Positions 8,681 through 16,965 of a stretch of 48,818 bases of DNA are shown piece by piece. Within the stretch, counting starts at the first letter, position 1, and every line of letters starts with the position of its first letter. Source of the stretch: Gemmatimonadota bacterium (GTDB taxonomy: Bacteria; Gemmatimonadota; Gemmatimonadetes; Longimicrobiales; Gaopeijiaceae); assembly GCA_022340865.1 (NCBI GenBank), contig JAJDNC010000072.1:1-48818 (forward strand), in the 5' to 3' direction. The notes beneath the pieces are model-generated. The model was not told where the DNA came from and ran no database searches. It saw only the letters and a program-made list of their open reading frames with translations. The position numbers were made by a program, and so were the translations under genes.

Positions 8681-9948
8681 AAGGACGCCAGCGCCTCGCC
8701 GATGTCGTAGCCGCTGAGCACCGTCGCCGGGCTCAGCGCGGCCTCCAGCCGGGCCAGCGGGAGGGAGTCGATGAACAGGCCGTCGGCGTTGAGAGCCTCC
8801 GCCGGCAGCAGCACGATGTCGTCCTCCCTGCCCTCCCCGAGCGCGTCGCGGACATCGGCCCCGGCCAGGAGGCCCGCGGTGCCCACGGTCTCGCCGAAGA
8901 ACGCGTTGGCCACCTCCACCACGTCGACCTCGGCGCCCGTGGCGCCCGCCAGGAGGGACGCGCGCTCCCGCAGGAAGGGGGCCATGGAGCGCCCGGTCAC
9001 CAGCCGCACGCGACGGCCCTCCAGGCGTGGCATGTGCAGGAGGGCCTCGGCGAAGCGGTCCACGAAGCGGCGCACGGCCCCCACGCCGTTCTCGTACAGG
9101 GCGCCGCCGTCGTAGTAGTCCGCCTGCGGGACGGGAAGGCCGGCGATGAGGTACATCTCGTCGGCGCTGTAGCACCAGCCCAGATCTCGCCGGGCCAACG
9201 CCCGTGTCCGGGCCTCGTCCACCTGTTGGATGGCCCGGCGTGCCTCCTCGCGGCGCAGCAGCCTCACCGGCCTGTCCACGTTGTAGCGTGTGAGCCCCAC
9301 CGGCACCACCGAGAGGGAGCGGATCCCCTCGCCCAGGCTCCACAGGTCCTCGATGGTGCGCTCCAGGTGCTCGCCGTCGTTCCACCCGGGGCAGAGCACG
9401 ACCTGCGTATGGACGTCCAGGCCGCCTGCCAGCAGAAAGCGCAGGCGCTTCATGATGTCGCCGGCCGTCTCGTTCACCAGGAGCCGGGCGCGCACTTCGG
9501 GCTCGGTGGCGTGCACCGACACGTACAGGGGTGAGAGGCGCTGGTCCACGAGGCGCTGCATCCCCTTCGGGCCCAGGTTCGTGAGCGTGACGTAGCTGCC
9601 GTAGGTGAAGGACAGGCGAAAGTCGTCGTCGCGCAGCCAAAGGCTTCCACGCACGTCCGGCGGATTGCCGTCGATGAAGCAGAAGACGCACTTGTTGGCG
9701 CACTCCCGGACGGTGTCCGGGGCGGGTACGATGCCCACGGGGCTCCCCGGCTCCCGCTCGATGTCGTAGACCACGGCCTCGCCGGACGGCGTGAGCGTCT
9801 CCAGCTCCAGGCCGGTGTCGGCGAGGAGGAAGGTCAGGTCGATGCCGTCACGCACGCGCTCACCGTTGATGCGGACGATGCGTGTGCCGATCTGGAGGGA
9901 GAGCTCCTCGGCGATGCTTCCGGCTTCGATCTCGGCGATGCGGACCAC
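8677..9948 (-). CDS. DUF512 / PDZ radical SAM protein next to der
   Basis: 423-aa protein with an N-terminal PDZ-like domain (VVRIAEIEAGSIAEELSLQIG, residues 1-60). A cysteine cluster CANKCVFCF (Cys83, Cys87, Cys90) is the CX3CX2C iron-sulfur motif of radical SAM enzymes. The DUF512 C-terminal region follows, with the segment VTGRSMAPFLRERA. The reaction is not known. GTG at 9948 is preferred as start: a GAGG lies 5 nt upstream and the PDZ fold begins at once; GTG 9987 is an alternative adding 13 residues. It leads the operon, coupled to der by GTGA. Linkage of this family with der/plsY/gpsA recurs in other phyla, suggesting a translation- or envelope-linked role (inference). Confidence 0.9.
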   Translation of the reverse strand: MVRIAEIEAGSIAEELSLQIGTRIVRINGERVRDGIDLTFLLADTGLELETLTPSGEAVVYDIEREPGSPVGIVPAPDTVRECANKCVFCFIDGNPPDVRGSLWLRDDDFRLSFTYGSYVTLTNLGPKGMQRLVDQRLSPLYVSVHATEPEVRARLLVNETAGDIMKRLRFLLAGGLDVHTQVVLCPGWNDGEHLERTIEDLWSLGEGIRSLSVVPVGLTRYNVDRPVRLLRREEARRAIQQVDEARTRALARRDLGWCYSADEMYLIAGLPVPQADYYDGGALYENGVGAVRRFVDRFAEALLHMPRLEGRRVRLVTGRSMAPFLRERASLLAGATGAEVDVVEVANAFFGETVGTAGLLAGADVRDALGEGREDDIVLLPAEALNADGLFIDSLPLARLEAALSPATVLSGYDIGEALASL

Positions 9949-9951
9949 GGG

Positions 9952-9978
9952 AACCTCGGGACCTCGGGGACCTCGGAA
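9952..9978. repeat. Short direct repeat before the DUF512 start
   Basis: Three adjacent copies of a GACCTCGG-like 8-9-mer (gaacctcgg, gacctcggg, gacctcgga). On the minus strand each gives a CCGAGGT, the last serving as the ribosome site for GTG 9948. Copy number could vary by slippage. Confidence 0.5.
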
Positions 9979-10115
9979 GTGCGGCACGCCTGCGGCGACT
10001 GCTCAGCGGCGAAAGCTAACAGGATGCCTGAACGGTCGGGCCCCCCGGGACAGGCGTGCGCCGGTGTCTCGGAAAGGCCGACGCCGGGCCCTCCGGGACC
10101 TCCCGGACGCCCAGC

Positions 10116-10151
10116 AAAAACGCCGCAGGGCCCATGACCCCCTGCGGCGGC
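10116..10151 (-). terminator. Rho-independent terminator of tRNA-Gly
   Basis: On the minus strand a strong GC stem (GCCGCAGGG / CCCTGCGGC, short loop) is followed directly by TTTTT (AAAAA at 10116-10120 on the plus strand). It sits just downstream of the tRNA-Gly gene. Confidence 0.88.
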
Positions 10152-10163
10152 GTCTTACCTCAG

Positions 10164-10236
10164 AGCGGGCGACCGGGTTCGAACCGGCGACCCTCAGCTT
10201 GGGAAGCTGATGCTCTACCAACTGAGCTACGCCCGC
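10164..10236 (-). tRNA. tRNA-Gly (anticodon CCC)
   Basis: The reverse complement folds as a cloverleaf: acceptor GCGGGCG/CGCCCGC, D arm GCTCAGTTGGTAGAGC, anticodon stem TCAGC/GCTGA with loop TTCCCAA (anticodon CCC, reads GGG), and T arm CCGG-TTCGAAC-CCGG. The discriminator is T. CCA is not encoded. Confidence 0.96.
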
Positions 10237-10350
10237 GTGGAGGCGAAATCTAGAAGCCCCTTCGGGCAACGCAACGGGCCCGGCACGGAAGACCCGGGAA
10301 CCCGGGAGCCGGAACGACGGTGGACCGCGCCTGGCCTCCGCGGGTCGGGA

Positions 10351-10385
10351 CGCGGGCGGCCCGGCACTTGGCCGGACCGCCCGCG
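10351..10385 (-). terminator. Hairpin downstream of the TPR lipoprotein gene
   Basis: A 15-position stem with one mismatch (CGCGGGCGG-c-CCGGC / GCCGG-a-CCGCCCGCG) and a 5-nt loop begins 24 nt past the lipoprotein stop codon. No U tract follows, so it is called on stem strength and position. Confidence 0.65.
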
Positions 10386-10408
10386 GACACCCGGACGAAG
10401 CCTCCTGG

Positions 10409-11848
10409 TCAGGAGGTCGTCAGCGTATACCCGTACCCCGCGACCTTCGCATCCGACTTGAAGTCGACGGTGAAGTTCGTCGTCTTCCCTTGTGCGTCCA
10501 CGGTGACCTGTTGCGGCTGCGTGCCCACGGAGTTGCCGGAGTCATCGTAGAACGTGAACGTGATGTTCACCTGTGCGCCCGCGGCGAGCTTGTTGTTGGT
10601 CATGGTCCCGGTGACCATCGCCCCGCCCTGCGGATTCCGCTGGATGTTCAGATTCTCCACCGACACCGGCAGGGACTGGATCTTGTTCACCAGCTCCTGC
10701 GCCTTCTGTCCGTCGCCGGCCTGGTTCACCGACTGGGCCAGAATCAGGTACGCGGTCCGGTTGTTGGGATCGAGGTCGATCCAGCGCTGTGCCACCGGAG
10801 GCACCTTGGCGTATGCGGAGTCGATCTGCAGGCAGCGAGTCCACATCTCCAGCGCGTCTCGGTCCTTGGGACTCTTCGCTGCGGCTTCGGAGAAGCCCTT
10901 CACCGCGTCCGCGTAGTCCGACATCTGGTAGAAGCCCACGCCGATCTGGTAGTAGTCCAATGCGGTGAGATCCGGTGACGCCAACAGCTCGTTGTAGATC
11001 TGCTTGGCCTCGTCGCTCTTGCCCGTCTGGATGAGCAGCTGGGCCAGGTTCCGCTTGTAGGTGATGTCGTCGGGGTGCTGCTTCACGAGGTCCTGGAACG
11101 CCGTGACGGCCTGGTCGTACTTGCCGGCGTCGGCCAGCACCTCGGCGCGGGTGACGTTGATGGCGTCGAGCCGCTGCGTCCAGTCCGCCGCCGTCGCCGA
11201 GTCCACCGACGCCAGCTTCGTGGAGTCGGTGATGATCAACTTGGCCGAGTCCAGGTTGGCCAGGGCGCGGTCGTCCTGGTGCAGCTGGCCGTAGAGCTGT
11301 CCGAGGACGAGCATCACCTCGGGCCGCTCCCGGTAGATCATGTTGGCTTTCTCGAAGAGGGGGATGGCTTCCTTGTACTGGCCGGCCTGCACCAGGGGCG
11401 CGGCCTTCTGGTACATGGCGAACCATGCCTTCTCACGGATGCTCCCGGTCTGGAGCTGGTAGAGCGGACGCAGCTTCTCCGCTATCGAGAGCTGCTTGTT
11501 CGCCTCGGCGTAGTCGCCGGTGCCGATGGCTGCCTCACCCGCCTGGAGGTGGGGAAGCGGATTGGTGGAGTCGGCGGCGATGGCGGCGTGTGCCGCGTCC
11601 AGTGCCTGCTGGTAGAACGGCTTCGCCGCCGTCTGGTCGGTCTCCTTCTGGGCCTGCTGGAGGAGGCGCTGCGCCAGCCTCGTGTTCGAATCCTGGCGAG
11701 GACTCTCACCAGGCGCGAGGGACTGGCCGCCGGGGATGCCGGCGGGCGCAGCAGCCTCCGCGCCCCCGGAAGGGGCACTACCGGCGGCGCAGCCTGCGAC
11801 ACCGACTCCGAGCGCCAGTGAAAAAACCAGTCCAAAGCGGATCTTCAT
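10409..11848 (-). CDS. TPR-repeat lipoprotein
   Basis: 479-aa predicted lipoprotein. The N-terminus MKIRFGLVFSLALGVGVAGC is a signal peptide with a VAGC lipobox (Cys20), followed by a disordered Ala/Gly/Pro stretch. Residues about 55-370 are helical TPR-type repeats (for example YYQIGVGFYQMSDYADAVKGFSEAA, YLILAQSVNQAGDGQKAQEL). The last ~85 residues are a beta-rich domain (NITFTFYDDSGNSVGTQPQQVTV) resembling FxLYD-type modules. It probably scaffolds proteins at the envelope; no enzymatic motif is seen. ATG at 11848 has a GGGAGGG site upstream. It is 73 nt downstream of gltX and ends at a hairpin, so it may be transcribed alone. Confidence 0.88.
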   Translation of the reverse strand: MKIRFGLVFSLALGVGVAGCAAGSAPSGGAEAAAPAGIPGGQSLAPGESPRQDSNTRLAQRLLQQAQKETDQTAAKPFYQQALDAAHAAIAADSTNPLPHLQAGEAAIGTGDYAEANKQLSIAEKLRPLYQLQTGSIREKAWFAMYQKAAPLVQAGQYKEAIPLFEKANMIYRERPEVMLVLGQLYGQLHQDDRALANLDSAKLIITDSTKLASVDSATAADWTQRLDAINVTRAEVLADAGKYDQAVTAFQDLVKQHPDDITYKRNLAQLLIQTGKSDEAKQIYNELLASPDLTALDYYQIGVGFYQMSDYADAVKGFSEAAAKSPKDRDALEMWTRCLQIDSAYAKVPPVAQRWIDLDPNNRTAYLILAQSVNQAGDGQKAQELVNKIQSLPVSVENLNIQRNPQGGAMVTGTMTNNKLAAGAQVNITFTFYDDSGNSVGTQPQQVTVDAQGKTTNFTVDFKSDAKVAGYGYTLTTS

Positions 11849-11896
11849 CCGGGATTCCCTCCCTTGAGGGTCGGGGTGTAGGGGTATAGACCTAAT

Positions 11897-11925
11897 AAGC
11901 TAGAAACGCGGAAAAAAGGCGTCAA
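11897..11925 (-). promoter_or_regulatory. Candidate sigma-70-type promoter for the TPR lipoprotein
   Basis: On the minus strand TTGACG (11920-11925) is followed after 17 nt by TAGCTT (11897-11902), giving a start site about 40 nt before the ATG at 11848. The -35 is good, the -10 is poor (three or four matches). It overlaps the gltX stop codon. Confidence 0.3.
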
Positions 11926-13364
11926 ACCGCAGGTGCGTCGTCAATGCCCGACAGCCGTCGCACGGCTTCCGCACGTCCTATTGCAGCAAGGATCTTGCCG
12001 AGATCCGGCCCGTCCTCGGAGCCGATGAGCGCCTTCCTCAACGGGTGGAACAGGCGGGGTCCCCGCGCACCCACGGCGGTTCCGACCTCCCGCACCGCGG
12101 TACCCAGGGCTCCGCTGCTCCATTCTGTACTCCGTTGGAGGCGATCTCTTACCGCCTCCAGAAGCGCGCGACTCTCCGGGGACGCCAGGACCTCCGCCCT
12201 TGCCCGCGCCAACGCCCCGGAATCCGGGAAGAGAAGGGGCAGGTGGTCGTTCACCTCGGCGTAGGTCCCCAGGCGGGTACGCAGGGCATCCACCACCTCC
12301 GGGAGCCGCTCTGCAGCGCCCGGAAACCGTGCCCGATCCACGAAGGGGGCCACGTGGGCGACCAGCTCCCGGAGCTCCTCCCGGGCGAGGTGCTGCGCCG
12401 AGATCCAGCGGAGCTTCGCCGGATCCACCTGGGTGTCGCTCCTGCCGATCCGGTCGAGGCCGGAAGCGGCCACGAGCTCGTCGCGGGTGAGCACCTCGCG
12501 CTCTTCCGGGTGGGACCATCCGAGCAGGGACAGGTAATTCAGGACGGCGACGGGGGGATACCCCTCGGCCCTGAGCTCCGCCACCGAGGAAGCTCCCTCG
12601 CGCTTGGAGAGCTTGCGGCCGTCGGCTCCGAGGACCGTGGGAAGGTGGGCGAACGTCGGTCTGGGACGTCCCAGGGCGTCGAATACCAGGGCCTGCTTGG
12701 GGGTGTTGGAGAGGTGCCCTACACCGCGGACGACATGGGTGATCTCCATGTCGATGTCGTCCACGACCACGGCGAAGTTGTACGTGACCCGGCCGTCCGA
12801 GCGGCGGATGACGAAATCATCCAACTCGCTCATGGGAAATGATATGCGCCCAAATACCTCATCCTGTATCTCGACACCGTCCACACCCTCCGGCACGGCG
12901 AAGCGGATGAGGGGTGCGGGGCCCTCCGCGCTCCGTCGGGCACGCTCCGCGGCGCTCAGGTGCCGGCAGCGCCCCGGGTATCGATGCACCTCGCGTCCCC
13001 CCTTCCCCGCTTCGGCGTCCGCCCCGAGCTCCTCCTCGACGCAGAAGCACGGGTAGGCACGTCCCGCCGCCAGCAGGGCGTCCACCGCGGCATCGTACCT
13101 GGCCCCGCGCTCGCTCTGGCGGTAGGGGGCGTGGGGGCCCCCCACGTCGGGCCCCTCGTCCCAATCGAGGCCGAGCCAGCGGAGGTCCTCGAGGATGCCC
13201 TTCTCCCCTCCGCGGACGTTGCGGGACGTGTCCGTGTCCTCGATGCGGAGGATGAAGCTCCCGCCGCCACGGCGGGCGAGGAGCCAGTTGATCACGGCGG
13301 TCCGGACGTTGCCGAGGTGGAGCCTGCCGGTCGGGCTGGGCGCGAATCGGGTGCGGACGCTCAC
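11922..13364 (-). CDS. gltX: Glutamyl-tRNA synthetase
   Basis: Class I aminoacyl-tRNA synthetase charging tRNA-Glu (and possibly tRNA-Gln, if a GatCAB amidotransferase exists). Signature HIGH-type motif PSPTGRLHLGN (residues 9-19) and KMSKS-type DGRKLSKREGAS are both present, with the C-terminal anticodon-binding helical region after. The GTG start at 13364 has a GAGGAG ribosome site just upstream and removes a 28-residue basic extension that has no family counterpart; the result is 480 aa, typical for the family. It lies 80 nt downstream of uvrC. Confidence 0.96.
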   Translation of the reverse strand: MSVRTRFAPSPTGRLHLGNVRTAVINWLLARRGGGSFILRIEDTDTSRNVRGGEKGILEDLRWLGLDWDEGPDVGGPHAPYRQSERGARYDAAVDALLAAGRAYPCFCVEEELGADAEAGKGGREVHRYPGRCRHLSAAERARRSAEGPAPLIRFAVPEGVDGVEIQDEVFGRISFPMSELDDFVIRRSDGRVTYNFAVVVDDIDMEITHVVRGVGHLSNTPKQALVFDALGRPRPTFAHLPTVLGADGRKLSKREGASSVAELRAEGYPPVAVLNYLSLLGWSHPEEREVLTRDELVAASGLDRIGRSDTQVDPAKLRWISAQHLAREELRELVAHVAPFVDRARFPGAAERLPEVVDALRTRLGTYAEVNDHLPLLFPDSGALARARAEVLASPESRALLEAVRDRLQRSTEWSSGALGTAVREVGTAVGARGPRLFHPLRKALIGSEDGPDLGKILAAIGRAEAVRRLSGIDDAPAV

Positions 13365-13444
13365 ATGGGCTCCTCGAGCTTGTCGTGGCAACGTCGAACG
13401 AGATCGGACGGTGAAGTCGGTGGAGTCGGCGCGGCGCTCACGGC

Positions 13445-15271
13445 TCAACGTCCAAGGTAGGTGAGGATCCGGCTCGCCAGGGCCTCCGAGAAGCCCGGCA
13501 GGCGTGCGATCTCGTCGCGGGTGGCCGCCCGCACGCCCTTGACCGAGCCGAAACGGCGGAGCAGCTCGGTCTGGCGGCGAGGGCCGATCCCGGGGATGTC
13601 GCCGAGGTCGCTTCTGAGCGTGCGCTTGCTCCGCAGCTTCCGGTTGTAGCGCACCGCGAAGCGATGGGCCTCGTCCCGGATGCGCTGCAGGAGATGGAGC
13701 GCCTTGTTGCGACGGTCCAGGCGGACGCTCTCGCGACGACCCGGGACGAAGACCTCTTCCTCCTTCTTGGCCAGGGCGACGACCTGGACGTCCGCCAGGC
13801 CCTCCGCGGCGAGGGCCCCGAGAGCCGCGGAGAGCTGCCCCTTGCCACCGTCGATGACCGCCAGGTCCGGCAGCGGAGCGCCCTCGTCACGCCGACGGCG
13901 GAAGTAGCGTCCCACGGCCTCCTCCATGCTGCGGAAGTCGTCGTTTCCCCAGTCTCCCTTGATGCGCATGTGGCGATAGTCCGCCTTGCGGGGCTCCGCG
14001 TTCTCGAAGACCACGGCGCTTGCCACGGTCTCCGCTCCCTGGGTGTGGGAGATGTCGAAGCACACCATGAGTCGGGGGACGACCTTCAGGTCCAACTCCT
14101 CCTGGAGGCTGTAGAGCGCGTCCTCCGCGCGGTCGGCGGCCCACGCCAGAGCCACCACCCGATCCTCCAGGATATGGCGGGCGTTCTGGCTGGCCAGATC
14201 CACGAGGCGCACCTTCTCGCCGCGGCTCGGAGCCGTCACCCGGACCCGACGGTTCGCGGCCTCTCCCAGAATCTCCTCCAGGAGGTTCTGATCCCCGAAG
14301 CGCCCCGGCAGGAGCACCTCCCGGGGGAGGTCCGCCATGCGGGCGGAGCCGCTCCCCAGATAGTGGCGCGCCATCAGGGAGGCCAGGAGATCCGCGTCCG
14401 ACTCGTCGCCCACGCCGGCGAAGCGCACGGAGTCGCGCCCCAGGAGGAGGCCCTTGCGCACCCGCAGCACCACCCCCGCCGCGATGTCGCCGTCCCGTGC
14501 GATCCCCACCACGTCGAGGTCGCCTCCCTGGGCCCGGTGCACGCGCTGCTCCCGGGCCAGGGTGTCCAACCCGTGGGCCACGTCGCGGAGGCGCGCCGCC
14601 TGCTCGAAGTCCAGGGCCTCGGCGGCGACGCGCATGCGCTCCTCCACGTCCCGGCGCAGCTCCTCGGTGTCGCCCTCCAGGATGCCGAGGATCTCGTCGA
14701 TCATCGCCCGATACGACTCCTGGCTCTGGAGGCCGACGCAGGGGGCCCGGCAGCGCCCGATGTGATAGTCCAGGCACGGGCGCTCGGGGCCCTCCCGCGG
14801 GAGGTCGTAGCGACACGAGCGCACGGTGTGCAGGCGCTTCACCACCTCCAGCGCCTCGCGCATGGGCCCCACCGAGGTGTAGGGCCCGAAGTAGCGCGCG
14901 CCGTCGTTGAGGACCCTCCGGGTGACGTACACGCGCGGAAAGGGCTCCTGCATCGTCACCTTGATGTACGGGTACCTCTTGTCGTCCCTGAGCAGGATGT
15001 TGAAGCGCGGCCTGTGCTCCTTGATGAGGTTGGCCTCCAGGATGAGCGCCTCGGCCTCGGACCCCACCACGATGGTCTCCAGCGACTCCACGCGCCTCAT
15101 GAGCTCACGGGTCTTGGCCGTGTGCTCCGCTTCCGCGCGGAAGTAGCTCCGCACCCGCGAGCGCAGGGCCTTGGCCTTGCCCACGTACAGCACGGAGCCC
15201 CGGGCGTCCCGGAAGAGGTACACGCCCGGCTTCGTGGAGAGCGTGGCGAGGATCTCGGGTTTCAGGAGCAC
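13445..15271 (-). CDS. uvrC: Excinuclease ABC subunit C
   Basis: Makes the dual incisions around bulky DNA lesions with UvrA and UvrB. The 608-aa product has the N-terminal GIY-YIG nuclease (KPGVYLFRDARGSVLYVGKA, residues 14-33), a UVR motif mid-protein (RMRVAAEALDFEQAARLRD), and the RNase H-like second nuclease (MVCFDISHTQGAETVASAVVF; AVIDGGKGQL). It ends in a tandem helix-hairpin-helix (LGDIPGIGPRRQTELLRRFG). The start is GTG 15271. It is 64 nt downstream of murJ on the same strand. Confidence 0.97.
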   Translation of the reverse strand: MLLKPEILATLSTKPGVYLFRDARGSVLYVGKAKALRSRVRSYFRAEAEHTAKTRELMRRVESLETIVVGSEAEALILEANLIKEHRPRFNILLRDDKRYPYIKVTMQEPFPRVYVTRRVLNDGARYFGPYTSVGPMREALEVVKRLHTVRSCRYDLPREGPERPCLDYHIGRCRAPCVGLQSQESYRAMIDEILGILEGDTEELRRDVEERMRVAAEALDFEQAARLRDVAHGLDTLAREQRVHRAQGGDLDVVGIARDGDIAAGVVLRVRKGLLLGRDSVRFAGVGDESDADLLASLMARHYLGSGSARMADLPREVLLPGRFGDQNLLEEILGEAANRRVRVTAPSRGEKVRLVDLASQNARHILEDRVVALAWAADRAEDALYSLQEELDLKVVPRLMVCFDISHTQGAETVASAVVFENAEPRKADYRHMRIKGDWGNDDFRSMEEAVGRYFRRRRDEGAPLPDLAVIDGGKGQLSAALGALAAEGLADVQVVALAKKEEEVFVPGRRESVRLDRRNKALHLLQRIRDEAHRFAVRYNRKLRSKRTLRSDLGDIPGIGPRRQTELLRRFGSVKGVRAATRDEIARLPGFSEALASRILTYLGR

Positions 15272-15335
15272 GGTAGCGGGGATGGGATGCTCTGGCAGGC
15301 TCGACGTGGGGTGCCGCTGTTCCGCCGCACCTCCC

Positions 15336-16907
15336 TCATGCCGGGCGGCCGCGCCGGAGCGGGAACGGCACGCCCAGCAACGCCGCGGTGGCCACGTAGA
15401 CTACCCCGAACGGAAGGAGCGTTTCCAGCCCGAGAAGGATGGGGTGATCCCCGGGCAGGGCGAGCTCGAGGCCCACGCCGACGGCGCTGGCGACCGTCGC
15501 GGCCAGCGTCATTCTGAGGATGGGACTGGTTCCGGGTCCGTGGGATCCCAGGTGGCGGCGAAGCGCCCGGCGGAGCAGGTAGTACTCGAGGAACCCCGCC
15601 ACCGACGCTCCCAGCGCAAGGCCGGCCGCCCCGAGATGGAGCGCGCCGACCTGCACGTGGTCGATGGGGAACATGAGCAGGATTCCCAGGGCCGTCGCCA
15701 CGGCGACCCGCAGGTAGGCAATCCTGGCCGGCGTGCGGGTGTCGCGCAACGCATAGAACGCCGAGGACAGGACCCTCGAGCTCGCGGTGGCGCTGACCCC
15801 GAGGGAGAACGCCCCGAGAATGCCCCATGTCGCCAGGGATTCGGCGGTGCCGAAGGCCCCGGTCTTGAACAGTGCGCTGATCACGACGTCGCCGAGACAG
15901 AGGTACGCCAGCGCGGTGGGGATGAGAAAGTAGGAGACGCGACGGAGCGCGCGCGCCACGCGTCTGGACAGCGCCGCCTCGGCCTCGGAGCGCATGCGCG
16001 AGAGCTCGGGAAGCTCGGAATCGGCGACCGACATGCCGAAGAGCGAGATCGGCAGCAGATAGAGGAGCTGAGCGTATCCCAGGAGCGCGACGGCTCCGCT
16101 CGCGAGCAGTCCGGCCAGGATCGTGTCGACCCACGACGTCAGGTTCACGACGCCGCGCGCGGCGACCACCGGGGTGAAGTTGTGAACGGCCTCCCGCACA
16201 CCGGCCACCCCCCGTCCCAGGGAGATCCTGATGCCCCTGAGGTACGGGCGCAGGAACGGGACCTGCACGCCGACCTGGAGAAGGCTCCCCACGAACGCGC
16301 CCCCGGCGAGTGCCACCACCAGCGCGTGCCTTCCGAGCGCGAAGTAGGTGCCGCCGCCGATGAGCGTACCGATCATGGCGAGGTTCCAGAACACCGGAGC
16401 CACGTAGGAGACGAAGAAGCGGCGGTGGCTGTTCAGGATGCCGAGTGCCCAGGCCGAGACCACCAGCACGCCGGTCATGGGAAAGAGGATGCGGACGAGC
16501 GTGGTGGTGAGCGCGCGCTTCTCGGGGCTCCACTCCCAGAAGAAAAGCCTCACCATCCAGGGGGCGATGAGGACGCCGATGAGGGTGAAGGCGGCGGCCG
16601 CCGCCATGAGGAGCCCGAGGGCCGCTCCCGCGAAGCGCCTCGCGTCCTCCTCCCTGCCCTCTTCGAGGAACTCGGCGTAGACGGGGATGAGCGAGGCGGA
16701 GAGCGTCCCCTCGCCCAGGAGGTTCCGGAGCACGTTGGGGAGGCGCAGCGCGGCCTGCCACGCATCCGCGAACATGTCCGCACCGAAGTAGTGGGCGAAC
16801 ACGCGGCGGGCAACGAAGCCGAAGATCCGGCTCAGGAAGATGCCGGCGAAGACCCTGCCGGCGGCCGGGGTCTCCCGATGCCCGCTGGACTCGGCGAGCG
16901 TCGTCAC
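15336..16907 (-). CDS. murJ: MurJ/MviN-family lipid II flippase
   Basis: Polytopic inner-membrane protein of the MOP superfamily, expected to flip lipid II for peptidoglycan synthesis. The 523-aa product has roughly 14 hydrophobic segments, the conserved N-terminal GIFLSRIFGFVARRVFAHYFG and the LLGEGTLSASLIPVYAEF segment characteristic of MurJ. The start at GTG 16907 gives a short polar N-terminus before the first membrane span. It is 58 nt downstream of bshC. Confidence 0.93.
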   Translation of the reverse strand: MTTLAESSGHRETPAAGRVFAGIFLSRIFGFVARRVFAHYFGADMFADAWQAALRLPNVLRNLLGEGTLSASLIPVYAEFLEEGREEDARRFAGAALGLLMAAAAAFTLIGVLIAPWMVRLFFWEWSPEKRALTTTLVRILFPMTGVLVVSAWALGILNSHRRFFVSYVAPVFWNLAMIGTLIGGGTYFALGRHALVVALAGGAFVGSLLQVGVQVPFLRPYLRGIRISLGRGVAGVREAVHNFTPVVAARGVVNLTSWVDTILAGLLASGAVALLGYAQLLYLLPISLFGMSVADSELPELSRMRSEAEAALSRRVARALRRVSYFLIPTALAYLCLGDVVISALFKTGAFGTAESLATWGILGAFSLGVSATASSRVLSSAFYALRDTRTPARIAYLRVAVATALGILLMFPIDHVQVGALHLGAAGLALGASVAGFLEYYLLRRALRRHLGSHGPGTSPILRMTLAATVASAVGVGLELALPGDHPILLGLETLLPFGVVYVATAALLGVPFPLRRGRPA

Positions 16908-16965
16908 CGACTCCGCCCGTGTCGAGCCCGTGGTGCGTGCATGTCGCCCTCTCGTACGCTGCGGA

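Noticed and set aside
13664..15517. A 617-codon plus-strand frame antisense to uvrC
   Set aside because: uvrC is clear on the other strand; composition is His/Arg/Gly-rich shadow.
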